DNA of 64,000 nucleotides. Origin: Daphnia pulex. Lineage: Eukaryota; Arthropoda; Branchiopoda; Diplostraca; Daphniidae. Of the stretch, positions 32,106 through 45,300 are shown piece after piece. The translations under genes were made by a program, and so were the position numbers. The stretch is from NCBI RefSeq assembly GCF_021134715.1, contig NC_060027.1:4340001-4404000 (forward strand). The letters run 5' to 3'. A model generated the notes under the pieces. That model made no database searches, was not told the DNA's origin, and saw nothing but the letters and a program-made list of their open reading frames with translations. Position 1 is the first letter of the stretch. Each line of letters starts with the position of its first letter.

Positions 32106-32610
32106 ATTCATCAGAATCCCAGTCAATTTATTTCCTCAATAGACTGCGTGTGACACTCAATTTGGATAAGGTGCCAAAAACACCGTTCCATTACTTGGGA
32201 TGTTATTTTTAGCCTCAACTCTTCTTTTTTTTCTGATTTAATTACATTCGTCAAAACGATCTCCGATGAAAAAAAGAACGCAAGAAAGTGAGAAAAGTAA
32301 ATTAATGTCGTGTTTCATCACTCTCGTCTGTTATTCGATTGGATTGATGATGCCGCCGCGCGCCTGTCTCGCTTTCATCCCTTTTATTTCTGTTTTTCAC
32401 TGGTTTTTCAGCGTGTCGGCGTGATAGATGGAAATAAGTGTGATTGAGCCAGGGCGCAGCAGAGTCGATTTCTTTTCCGCCAATTCACACGATTGTAATG
32501 ACAACTCTCCTTTGTAAACGTCAAAATGGTTTGCGGAGCTTCAGGAGGGATTGAGAAAACCGACAAATTGATTCAGGGTTCTCTCAATAACCACTGAATG
32601 TTTCACTCAG
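32106..32610. promoter_or_regulatory. Highly conserved noncoding block upstream of copy A (partner 59310-59805)
   Basis: About 500 bp nearly identical to the block upstream of copy B, with only a few substitutions between 32240 and 32570, while the DNA on both sides has diverged strongly. It carries no long open frame. It lies about 1.5-1.9 kb upstream of the receptor start. An enhancer, alternative promoter or noncoding first exon is inferred; a recent conversion tract is the alternative. Confidence 0.6.
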
Positions 32611-35600
32611 TTCCATCAAAAGTGCCATTCTTTTTTCCCGGTTTCTTCGTTTGACTGGCTTGCTGACGTCATACGGCTTTAGAAAATGGTAGGCAGATTT
32701 CAGAAAGGAAAAGCTTGGCACTTGCAAAAGTGCTGGATAATATTATTCACTTGTTTTTTTACAACTGCAGGAATAGAATACTACTTCATCATTTATGAAT
32801 CGGGTCTCTCCTACTAAACGACACACATCAGATGCGTATAGACAGTGCTGAAGCCTCTTTCAGTCAGAAAAACAAGCTATTTAACCCACCACATCAGAGT
32901 TCGGACTTCGGACACTAGAATTCAACGACAATTTTTTCGAGTGCTTTGACGAACTTTTCGAATGAATAAAGTCAACCATTTGAAAACTCGAGACATGAAA
33001 CTAGGCCAAAAATGCGCGTTACAGGCAACACCAGTCAATATAATGTCAAGTCGTATTGAGCGCAATAGTATGCCATACAATAGAACGAAAAGTTGACAAG
33101 AATGAAGGAGATCAAACGGTTCGATAATCGAGTCCTTTCTACAGCGCAACCAAAACTTCAAAGGTAAAAAAGATCGAATCAAATTTCACCCGTGATTTAT
33201 CTTTTCAAAGACGCAATTTTAATGCATTGGTCATATAAATAAATTACGTGGGCAGCTTCGTTGCCTTAGTGTAGGGTACACATGGTAAGTTGTGTAGGGT
33301 TCGGACGAGCTGCACTATATGGAAATAGACTGTGGCAACATCAGCAGGGATGTTTGTTTTTAGGGAGTGTAAATTAAGGCGTTGAATATTTGATGTGCTC
33401 AGTGTTGTGCAAGTGCAATTATGCAAATTGGAGAGCCGGTCAATATTTCGCAGACTCGTTATTGTATACAATTGCCACAAAAAACTGCTTTAGCAACATA
33501 GTATATTGTGTGTATATAGGTATATCATGTGCGCCACAATGTGGAGTCGACTGCTGGCAAGGCTTTAAAAAGACATCAGAATATGCTTGGATACTTTTCC
33601 ACTTGCATGTATCACCATTTAATTTTTTATCGGCTAATTGAAGTTTGGATCCTGGCGAGAAGAGAAGTTTCGCTTGAGTGCTTTTTTATGTTTGATTAAA
33701 TCTCGAATGCTGCCGAGTAATTTTCCATTTTAATTTTGTTTTTTTTTTTTTTGTTGTTGTTGTATGTTTTGTTATTATATTAATAATAATAAGTGAGAAC
33801 ATAAGATCGACCGTATAACGTTGTTGTTGCAAAGTCATAGAGAAATACATAATATCCCAAAGCGCTGCTATAGATCCGCTTCCTTGCCATTGGATAAATG
33901 ACACAGTTGTGATGGACGACGGCACATCTTTTAACTCGACGTGCAATTCAAACATGTCAAGTCGGCTTTATTTGTTGCCCTGTTTTCGCAATACCATAGC
34001 GCAGCCATAGTCTCCATCTCCATCTCTGTCTTGCATTTTATTTGGGATAATCCTGTCAAATCCATCAACACCAAACTAATAGTCTACACCAACAGCATTT
34101 GAAATGATCTCTAACTCACAATTTAATTTAGCCTAGATTATTCTCCGCAATAGAATTTCTCAATCTGTAGAAAATTAACTTGAAACTTTATTGGGAATTA
34201 AGAAATTTGAAACCACTGAGACGATAGCACATATGATTAGTCGTCCAGCAATCAAGGCATTATTCGATTGCAATCGCAAACACGCACTACTTATGTTGCT
34301 TCCGGTTGCTTCTGCGCTGCGAAGCGCTATGCAATTTGATGGATTACGATTTATCCGCTATCAACTTCATTATGAGCACTGTGCTATTATGCACTAAATG
34401 ATAAGTTTGAATTGATACTAAGAATTAAAAATTCGACGAAAATTGTATTCATTCGAACTAGGCTACAGCGCTCAACAGAAGGTGAAAAGAGATCTTCTTT
34501 TACTTTGCTGTGCTCTGATTCATGAGCTATTATATATCTTCCGTTTCCCAATTTAATTTCCTATTGGGTCTTTCATTATGACAACAAAAATACTGATAAC
34601 AAATATTTTACCACTAGCTATAAATGTTATATAAGGCTACTTATTACCGTGTAATAGAGTCCTCTCCCATTTCACATTATATATGGCCTTTTGGTTCGGC
34701 ATCTCAAATTCTGCCGTCTATGCAAGCCTAGATATAGTTTACATGTAGGCGACATGTAGCCGACCGAAATCAAAAGCAAATTCAATTTCAAATGTATAGC
34801 TGTGACGTTGTATGTGTATGCACTATGTACGGGAAAAAAGTCAATTTACCCACCAGGGATCCATTAGTTACGAGCGAAGGAGTCTCTCTACTTCTATTGT
34901 TTGCTCTTCACTTCGTTCCTTATACTTTTTGTTTGGTCTCTCCCCCTGCTGGTTTTTTACTACAAATCGAATTAAGCGACTATATAGCGCGGCCTATACA
35001 TCTTTAGTAAAAAGAACCTTTTTAGACTGAATGCTGTTGCAAGATAGGCCTGTACAGTTTCTCATTCCAAGAATTCTACAAACGAAATCGAATTTCTCAT
35101 TCGATTTGTTTTAGTAAACAAATTGAGGTTCAAATGCCAGCGCATATAGTTCTTTTGCATACGAAAACAGTGGACCAGAAAATATTATTACTTGGTTACA
35201 TAATAGGACCATATCATCGCCGTCACTGAACGTCAGAATAAGGTCTATACAGCGTTGGCAACATGTTATAAAAATTCCCAACCTAACCAAAGTGCTCTCC
35301 AAAATAAAATAAATAATGATTCGGGTTCGTGTGCAGCCCTATACAGTGAAGCAATCTTGCGTGACAGACCCCATTTCCTCCCAGTTATAGTGCCGATCAC
35401 TTTGTCTTCACAACTCGATCCAATGGGTTTTCAGTCTCAAGATGGGACGCGCTTCCGACAAGTCTCAACGGATAGAAGACAAATGTGAGATTCCAAGTGG
35501 CACTCTCATCGTCCGCTTGATTCTACCATATAAACAGGGCGAATTCATGGAACTGATGATGAGTTTTATTCGCCATTAAATTTTTTGTTTTATACACGAC

Positions 35601-36786
35601 TTTAGAAAGGAGGGAAGCAAACAATAAAGCCAGCAGGAATGTGCACAGGCGTGGACAATGAATGGCGAACCACAAAACACGTGAAATGAGTCCCATAGCA
35701 AATGGTCTTGTCGAGTCCGTATATTGATCTGACATTTATGGATGCATTATATACCCTATATTGCGTCATAAGTGCTATAAAGAAAATCTATACATAATAC
35801 AGGCATTTACAGACTTGAACAAAAAGATGACGAAGAAAGAAATCTAATAATCGCAACGCCCATTATAAGATCCTTTCCGAAAAAAGGAAAACATTCTATT
35901 CGGATATCCTGACCTCCTTATTCTTGAGCCTTATAGTATTATATTCTGGACTATTAAAATATTCTGATGATGCAATTGCGTAATTAAAGTCTGCCATAAG
36001 GACAAGTAACTGAGAAAATTTATAACATTTTAAATCCTGGATGCCGTTCAATAACTTTAATCGCTAGAAATTCACACAGCTGAATAAAATGTTGAAAATG
36101 CGCGGGAAGCCAAGTGATAATACATTAACATTTCTTGTCTTATATTACGTAGTGATCGTTCCGTGGTAGCTCATCCAATCTCCCAAGAGCCTCATCGGCA
36201 TTGGCTAAACATCACTATTCACCGCCAAGACCAATTCACCTTTCAATCTAGCAAATCTCCAATCAGCTAATTCTCTTAACTGATTGAGCCATGGCTTATT
36301 CAAGTGATTTCCGGCGCAAAGTAATTGCCCTGTGTTTCAAGAGAAAAAAGCCAAAGGGATATCTAAAAATTGAAAAAAAAAGGCTCTAGTCTAATCTGAG
36401 ATCAAACCGGGGTCGGTATATAAATCTGCTTACTCCGCAATGTTTTACAGGAAAGGTACACCATCAATCCTTTTTCCACGAGTATAAATTCTTTTGATTT
36501 TTAATGTTGGCGTTTGGTACCATCACCCTCTATAGGCTATACAAATTCGTGTGGATTCAAACCATCTCCGTATAAAATGTATTGGCATTTTTCCATCGTC
36601 TCTGAAAGATTCCCCAGTAAATGGAAAGCAGAAGCCAAAATCTCGATCAAATATTACGGGTGAAATATTCCGTGAAATGGAATTTCTTAAATCGTTTGAC
36701 GCGCTTTGGCTTCATATATATGCTTCCAAATGATTAACTAGACAAAGATGGGAAATACCAGAAGGTATTACGTGTTATAAATACGT

Positions 36787-36810
36787 ACATTACATTACAT
36801 TACATTACAT
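36787..36810. repeat. ACATT microsatellite
   Basis: About five tandem copies of the 5 bp unit ACATT in intergenic DNA. No counterpart was noticed in the copy B flank. Confidence 0.85.
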
Positions 36811-37739
36811 AATATTCATAAACGTAATATTAAAAAAAAAACTCACCCAATTTCGGTGAGAGCTCCCGACATTCAAATAATAAACATAATCGTTGATGTA
36901 CTATACGCGTCTGTTTGGTTCGTCTTCATTCGTCTGAAAGATATGCAACTCGGACGACCTCCTCTGCTTCTTCTTTTCTTTTTCGAACTAGGAGCTCTCA
37001 TGAAAATTATATCCCCCCCCCCCCTTTCGCTAGTCTACTTTTCTGTGATGATAAATGCGTCCCTTCTGTTGGTGCACAGGTGCCATTTAAAACTAGTGAA
37101 TACACAATGGAATCGCAAAGGTCTCGACAGCGGATCTCTCTCTCTCGACAGAGACGGAATGTTTGATCACGCTTAACAATACATTAGGGCTCCTCGTCCG
37201 CGCGTAACCTTTACTTGTGAAGCCCATATACATATCTCTATACGACGCTGCTGTGTATATAGTCGACGCCGACTGCTGTGAATATAACGCCGAATAACGG
37301 GTCTAAAGATTTGTTACTTGGTTTGCTGTTCGTGACGTTTCCATGATCAATCTTCGCATCCCGTACCCCATTAGGTTTGCCAAGCGTGAAAACTCTGCGT
37401 CCTTTTTTGATTCGTCGTTCTTCGAAAATGTAATATCGGACATCATTCCTGAACATTACCCATCAATAATGCCACCTGGCACAGATAATACACAACTTAT
37501 AAATACATTTTCATTTGATATAGGGCCTAGTCCACTATATATCCATCAGCATGTCCTTATATGTCTATGTTTTATAGTGTTTTTCCGATATCGTTTTTTT
37601 CCCCGCGGCCGCGTACATAATATCTCTTTCTATATCAATGCAGCTGTTGAGCGAATCAAATTACAGCAGTGCCCAAAAAGGATATGAATGGAACGGCGCT
37701 GGAGGAGAGAGAAATAAAAAAAGGGTTGTTGTTAACCTT

Positions 37740-37767
37740 TTGTCTATACGCTGTTGCGTATAGACAA
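37740..37767. repeat. Perfect palindrome, 12 bp arms
   Basis: The arms TTGTCTATACGC and GCGTATAGACAA are perfectly complementary around the 4 nt loop TGTT. Function is unknown. Confidence 0.7.
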
Positions 37768-40700
37768 CGAAAGACTATTGGGTACGACGCGAAAGTAGTT
37801 TGAAGAACATTATAAAAAGCAGACCGAACAAAGATTCATCTCCCTTGTCGTTTCATCTTTCATGTCTTCATCATATATCCATGCACGCAGGCAACTAGAA
37901 GAAAACAAGATCTCATCTGTGAAGCCTGCTGCTACTGCTGGTAGAGGTTGTGCGTCAAACACGCATGACGTCATATCCTTCTGAGCCGCGTCTCTCATTT
38001 CTCATCTCATTTCAATATTCAGTAGCGCCAAATTCAACTTTGAAGAGTACGCATCAGAGACTATCAGACTAGACGATCCCAATTTTTGAAGTACATGTAC
38101 TCCGTGAAATTGCTACCCACAAAATAAATGTTGCGACTCGATATCAAATAATGAAATAAGGAAAAAAAAATGAATTCAAACAGCAGACAGAAATTTGAGG
38201 AAACCGGCGGCGCACTATAAAATTCTCGCTAATTATGCATTCGACGTTAGATATACAAATCCAAGATCCTGAACTCCGGATCGCACTGTTCTAATTGGGA
38301 CTATGGTTGGTTACATGAATTTCAAAATTTTTGTATAAATCCACGAACACCGAATTGCAGCAGCTATAGCGCGTGCGGTTTTATATAAGTTGTCATATGT
38401 TTCAGGGTCTTTGTCGCGGCTTGTCTCTGGTATTCCATTGAGGTCACGTACCCGACGAATATGTGACTCGCATATATAGCGACGTCTCGGGGACCAACAG
38501 CACGAAGCCGGAGTAAAATTATATACGACGCTTGCAGAATTGACAAAGCGATTGGTATTAGCCGTTGCTGGTAGCTGCCAAATAGTTGAATATGTTAATC
38601 CAGCTGCTGGAGCATCACCGCAGCAGCACCGCTATAGGTGCTCTACAAAGAGAGATGATGATAAGGGAGAGACACACCCAAAAGGAGTTGTTCCAGCAAA
38701 TCAACGATTGTCCGTGTTTTCTGCATTATTTAGCCAGCCATATTTGCGTAGTTCAACAAATCAAACATTTCGTTTGAAAAAAAACGACAAAGATCAACAA
38801 ATTTGTCTGTTTATCATGCGAGACATAACAATAGATAATAACAAGTTGTTGTAACTTAAAGAAATGGGGAAAAAGAATTCCAGTGTAGTATTTATAATAA
38901 CAATAAGAGGTTAATAAGGATTTGATGTCATGGTAGCAACTTTGGGTGTACAAGGAAAAACTATCCGAAGCTTTAGTTCGTTGCTTCTTTTCTCTTGAAG
39001 CCTTTTGATGTACGACAAAAGGTAGAAAATCAAACAAAAGGAGTCATGATTATCCAACACCGAATTTTCCCCAATTGTTCGAAAGTTTTTGAAGGACTTG
39101 TTGACATATGTATTATGCAAGGCACAAATAATAAACGCAATCAGAGACCGCAGCACCGTCTCCCTATTATTTTGCACACCCGGCCCACCGTCTCACAGCA
39201 TATGCGATATTACATAATGTATAAGAAAGCCTCAGATGAGTGAGGAGCCCATCCAACTTGATGGGATTTCTATACACATTTTTCTGGGGTTGTTCGCCGT
39301 GACATTTAATGTGACATCGTGTCTGAAGCGCATTCTCCCGCGGGAACGGGAGCGGGACACAAGTCATTAATCCTCCGAAGCAATCTCCGTGTTGAATCTC
39401 TTTGCGTAACATTCCGCCCGCGCAACTCGCCCAATGCCGCCCTTAATTTCCACATTTTCCCCAACAGAAGTTTTCCCTTTCTTTCCTTATTCAGCTACAA
39501 CTTGACCTTAATCTTCTTCTTGCAACTTTCTTGGTATACAGATAACATATATAGCTGCTATGTTGTTGCGTTGGAAAGAAGATTGCGCCCTTGATTCTTT
39601 TTGAATAAACTTGCATATAGTATAGACTCGCATGACGTGATGTGTATACACCACAAGAAAAGAGAAAAGTAAGCCATAGTTGCTATACTATAGGAACGGT
39701 CATGCTGCACGCCCTTATAGTTCGGTGTAATTGTGTAATTGTATAGAGCAGGGCGCTCTGCGTGAATATGAGCCAAGACATTCGCTCGTCGTCCCTATAC
39801 ATATGTGCGTGCTTCTTGTGAAATCCTCATTACACGTGGGAGCTGTATATAGTCTAAACAGAAACAGTACGAATTTATTTTTCATGGTAATTAATTCTGG
39901 ATTTAACGTTATAATTCCACGACAGCAGCAGCAGCCACAATCGAACTTTGGTAAATGCGAGTAAATGTCGTATGGGTATTATAATTGGGTTGGTTGTTTC
40001 ACGATCAATTGCCTGATTTCTATGATGTCAAAGTTAGTTGAAATGAAAACAACCGGACGTTACATTCTTGATCGAATGTGTTGAGCTTTATTTTGGGCGC
40101 TGAAATCGTCAAGTTGCCATATCGACCGTACAGCAATGTTACATAACTCAGGCTAATATTATAGCATGTTATTTTCCAGTTGTGTGATTCGGTACGCTGT
40201 ATACCCTGTAGAGTTAGAAACAACATTGATTATTTGTCTCCACAACCCTATAGACTGAAGTGAATAGCTTTGAATCCCGAAAAACCTATGGAGATGTTAA
40301 TAATTCCAACTGGGCGCGGCCAGCACCAACACTATCAATAATGAATAGGCAATGTGTAGTGTACTATAGATTCAGCGATATAACCATGTTTTATTTTTTA
40401 GAAAACTGGGTAAAAAGACGAAAAGCTATTTAGAGTAGAACCTACACATACAGCGCCAGCACCGAATTCTTTAATTGAGTTTTCCCGCGATTGAGTTCGG
40501 AGTTGTGGGACAGAGTCGATATCAAAAGGCAAAAAAAGCTTCATTTTCACTTTGAGATACCCAGAATGGCCATTGTGTCCACACACACTACGCACACCCA
40601 GGGAATGGTGGTGGTGTAATGGCAAAGTCGCGTTCGGAGACCGGGCGATCTTATAAACAACAAGAGAGACCCAACAAATCGCAAGAAGAAGAAGTGGTCA

Positions 40701-42336
40701 GGGATTTGGATTGGGATATTGGGGGTGAATTCAAACATTTGCCCAGGAGAGGCATTGTGTCTGGTAAAAAAAAAAGCCATTGCCACACACTCAAAAGAAA
40801 AAAGAGCGCGATCGTTTGTTTTCCCTATGGCTAAGTCAACTTCTTTCTCCCCGCCGCCGTTTCTTTCCCAAAGTTTACGAGAAAAAGAAAAAAGGCCGGT
40901 CCTCCAATCACACAGGATCACCGACAAGGACTGGAAATCGAAAGTAGAGAGACCAAAAGAGACAATGCCGTCTCAATGTTCGCCCGCGCCTATTCTTCCG
41001 TTGGCCCAGCAGATAAGCCGCACACACTCCGAGTCGACACTTTGGGGTATGTCTGCTGATTTTTCTCGGCGCGGGGCGCAGCACTCCATCAAAGCCATAA
41101 ACTTTCGTCAAATCTGTGAAAAGCGCTAGATATATCTATATATTATTTGGGACTCCCACACACTCGACTCTTGTGCTGTCTTCAATACCACGACCCATAA
41201 GGCCATAACCAACTTGTATATAACAAAGGGCCTTTTTTTGATAGACTCTTTATAATGTTATGTGACCGCAAGTTGAGATATCAACTATACATCATCGCTC
41301 TCTCGGAAAAAGTCGATTAATCGATGCCTATTCTTTTTAACTGGCGGGTATTATACACTGTCAAAGACTATTCAGTATTTCATGATATGTCGTTAATAAT
41401 TTGATGCGCTAGATTTCTGTATTTATGAATCTAAATCTAAATGTTTAGATCGTTGAGCGCTTGCGTTTTTTTCGTCTGTTTCGCGGAATCCGAATGGCCT
41501 GATCTTGTGAAGAGAAATCGCTTCTGTTCTTTTGTGATGCCAAATTAGCATAAAGCACATTTAATCAAAGTTGTATCGCTCCAATCTTCAGCTTCTTTTA
41601 CGTATTCTTATATTCATTCCGGCCCTTCTAGTCTTCGTTAATGATGACTGCCATATTATTTGATGTTCCATATTCTTAGTTAACTTTAGAAAACTGCGGC
41701 CCTGTATTCGATATTAATCTAGCGAGTACAGCAACAACGAAGGAGCCTAACAAAAAAAAAGTTTATCACTGGCAGCATAAATTTATGTCAATATTATATA
41801 ACGCTATGATAAAGGAAATGCAACAGAGTCTCTTCCTATAGGTTAACGACAGCTGCCTCGTCCTAGACGACAATAGCGCTTGTTAGCTTGAGTCGGCTTA
41901 ATTCCAACTTTACCAATTCGCTGGCGCTCCTAAATTATATAAATATACTGTATATTTTTTTAAGAAAATTCAATTATCGATGACGCAAAGTTGAAAAAAA
42001 AATTCCATTGCTGATTCAGTCGAACCCAAACCAGCGAGTCGAGAAACTGGAGTAAGGGCCTTTACAATTTGAAAAGACTCCCATCGGTTTAGAAATGCGA
42101 ATTCGGCATCGATATGTTATTTTCTGTGCAGTCGTGCAAATGTCTCTTGGCTCGTCCACCGCAACCACACGACGGGCTATCGTAATTAACCCCGTCCGCC
42201 AAGTGCATGGCAGTCTGTCATCAAGTAGATACTAAATCATTAATTGCTCTATATTATAGCTCGCTGTTGAGCTGTCGTTTTTTTATTCAGCTCAGCACTT
42301 GAATTCGGTGCTTGAAGATGATACACCCTACTATAT

Positions 42337-42363
42337 GTATACTGTATAGTGTATACAGTATAC
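42337..42363. repeat. Perfect palindrome, 12 bp arms
   Basis: The arms GTATACTGTATA and TATACAGTATAC are perfectly complementary around a 3 nt loop, within TATA-rich intergenic DNA. Confidence 0.7.
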
Positions 42364-45300
42364 CAACTCTAAGGAAATATATACTATACGCTCTTTAGAC
42401 ACATAATGCCACTTCTTTGAGATAAGCCTGTATAATATATAGTCTATAGGCAGCAATGCCTAATTGCTCTCGAGATCCCGCTGTTGCCTTTCATTTACGC
42501 CACATCAAGCGCTTAATGAATCGTGACATTTTGGGAATATATACGTTGACTTAAAGGAAGAAGCCGTTTTATATGATACTTTCATTGCATTTGCTCAGTT
42601 AACGCATCAAGGCCATCCCTAACGTCTCTAGGCCGAATATAATAAACATCATCAGCCGGGGGGAAAAAACAAAAAAAAAACACTTTGGCATAATCTATTC
42701 TTTGATATAATAGTAACATAACAGGCTGTATACAGCAGCCGCGAAGTTAAGCTACTTAATAAGAATAGGGCGCCACAGGCAAATTGCTCTAGCGCGGGGA
42801 GAGTTCCAGTGTACATATAGCATTCTAAATATATTGGGTAACTTTCTCTTTCCATTATAGAGCCCAGCCAAAGTCTTCGTATGATGAGTAATGACTGGAA
42901 TTGGAGTATTGATTTACACAGGGAGTGGGGGGCATAACCGCATCAGCTATATAGGGCTAAAAACAACTTTTGATGTATGAATGCCCTGCGTTGACCTCGA
43001 TCTCTCTCTAATATTGCCCTATATATCTTACGCAATCAATCTAGATCCAGCAGGTCTACATATATTCCGTACATAAATCAATTCAGTTGAACACTATAAC
43101 ACGGGATAGATGGCCGAGCTGTCAGCTTGCGCATTAGTCACCCAATAATATATAGGGCTCCTATATATACTACTTCTCTCGCACTCTCGTCAGGTTCGTT
43201 AACACGAGTTCCTTGATGTTTTCGCCAACTTTTCCTTTATTGGCTATATGTATACACGCGCGCTCTGAATGTGTACGGTGTGCCTCCTTCTGCATTGTTC
43301 CACCAACACGTGCGGCTTTCTGATGCGGTCTAAATAAACATGTGTTGTTGTGCTGCTGCTTGTTAGCGGGAAATACTTTCGAATGTTTGCCACGTCTACC
43401 GACCAATCCAATTTATCGCGGGGCCGGGTGTCATCATTTTTATTATTTCGCCAACAGCGGAGAAAGAACCACATCTTTTTCTCGCCAATTTCACAACAAC
43501 AACAACAAACAAACAAAACATTTTGGTGTGGTCGACATGAAATATTAAACGGACCGGACCAGTTTTTTTCTTTTTTCTCTTCCGCGTAAATATAATGCTG
43601 CCAACGTATTACCCTACAGATGCTGTTGCGCTGTATATGTCCGTCTCATATGTATATAAACTGCAGCTCGACCGCATTCTCCCCGGATGCCGGATGCCGA
43701 CCATATCAGTTGAAAAGTTCCGCCTCTACTCAAACGAAGAGGACTAAAGACATGCTTATTGAGCTGCTGGGTTTATTTATTTATTTATTTAATTATTATT
43801 ATTATTTTTCCTCCTTTTTTTTCTTTTTCCGCATTGCTACCCTCGCCATCGTGATCTTCCGATTCGTTTTTCCTCGGCAGGTTTTATTTCTTCGATGAAT
43901 GTAACTCGGTTGTTGGGGAAGAAGTAGAGCCCTGGGAATACAGACAGTGTGCGTACACCGCGCTCTGTGTAGAGTTGAAGAGAAATAGGAGACTACACAA
44001 TGTCTTTGCCAGAGTTAATTTCTAGGCTAAATTAGCTATACTTGTAGCCAATAATGCCAGATCCAACTAGCGAAGAACTCGTGCACGTTGAGTGAACTTT
44101 TTCTTTTACAAGTACATTGTTCAGCTATATACAGGCGCAGAGTCCAACTATGTATATAACTCAATTCGTCGAATGATTACTTCTCAAAGTACCCATTCAT
44201 TAAAGAAAAAAATTTCAGTTGATAATTCGGTGTGACAGGCTTCAAATTGACTACATTATTATTGAAAATTCTTGAATTTTGCTGTCTGGATGTTTCTAGG
44301 CTATGGCTACTGGTAGCCGGTTGACGTGAGACAACATCTGATTTGACTTTTATTTTCAACTGTAGACTTCTTCCAAAGATGAAAGAATATCTAGCTTTAT
44401 AATTCTTATTGAATGTGTAGGTACCGAAAACTAGACCAATTAAATCAACTTTCACACTATACGGAGCCAATTAAATAGTACCTAGTTACAAACTTTTCCG
44501 CATCCGTAGACTTTTGTAAGTTTTCGTATGCACTTTTTGGTTGGTTTCAGATTATACAATTCTAGAGTTCAAAAACATAGAAAGTTCCTCTCTATTTTTA
44601 TCCTTATATAATATAGGGAATCATTATTTTTGTGTAAAGTTACATGCTGACTGCATATATACACCACATAAAGTGCAGAGTGCATAAATAACAAGAGACG
44701 ACAGCCAATTTGCAAATCAAGATGACTATATTCCATCTTGATAAAATTTCAAATGATATCGAATGCGGAATTCGGCTATGGGAGCCAGCAGCATTTTCCA
44801 AGCGAGAATATAAACAGTGTATTTCAACAAAAAAGAAATCACGCGTTATTTACGTTAATACATTAGACACCACCAGCACACACGTCCGCATTTTTGGCCA
44901 GCGTCCAAGATACTACATAGTCAAGTGGTGGCGAGCCCGCACACAGACACAGCAGCACTGTCCGCGCTGCCAGCATCGAGATGCGGTACGATACAAAAAC
45001 ACTTAAAATAAGATCTATAGCTTATTCTTTTCGCATTATTTTTCAACAAAAAGTTCTCCGCGATAATATAACACCCAGTTCGGTTTTGCGGAGACTCGGA
45101 AGACTCTCGGAGGATGTGCGCTGCTGGCCTGGTGAGTGAATATTTCCATACTTCACACATGAACACACAATCCATCCATAGTAGTGTATAAAAACCGGCC
45201 TTCCGCTGCAGCCGTATTTCCGTGCGGATTATGTGTCTGGATATATTTTTATTTTATTTTATTTTTCTCTTTTTATACGGACTTTGCAAGTTTTATATCA

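Larger units (their letters stand above)
32611..38570. other. Diverged duplicated flank upstream of copy A
   Basis: Patches match the copy B flank in the same order: 32641-32735 with 59819-59905, 32781-32845 with 60197-60265, 33790-33990 with 60340-60510, 34830-35000 with 60775-60960, 36380-36440 with 61478-61530, 37150-37190 with 62315-62355, 37300-37370 with 62405-62470, and 38385-38470 with 63620-63710. No gene was recognised. Confidence 0.65.
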
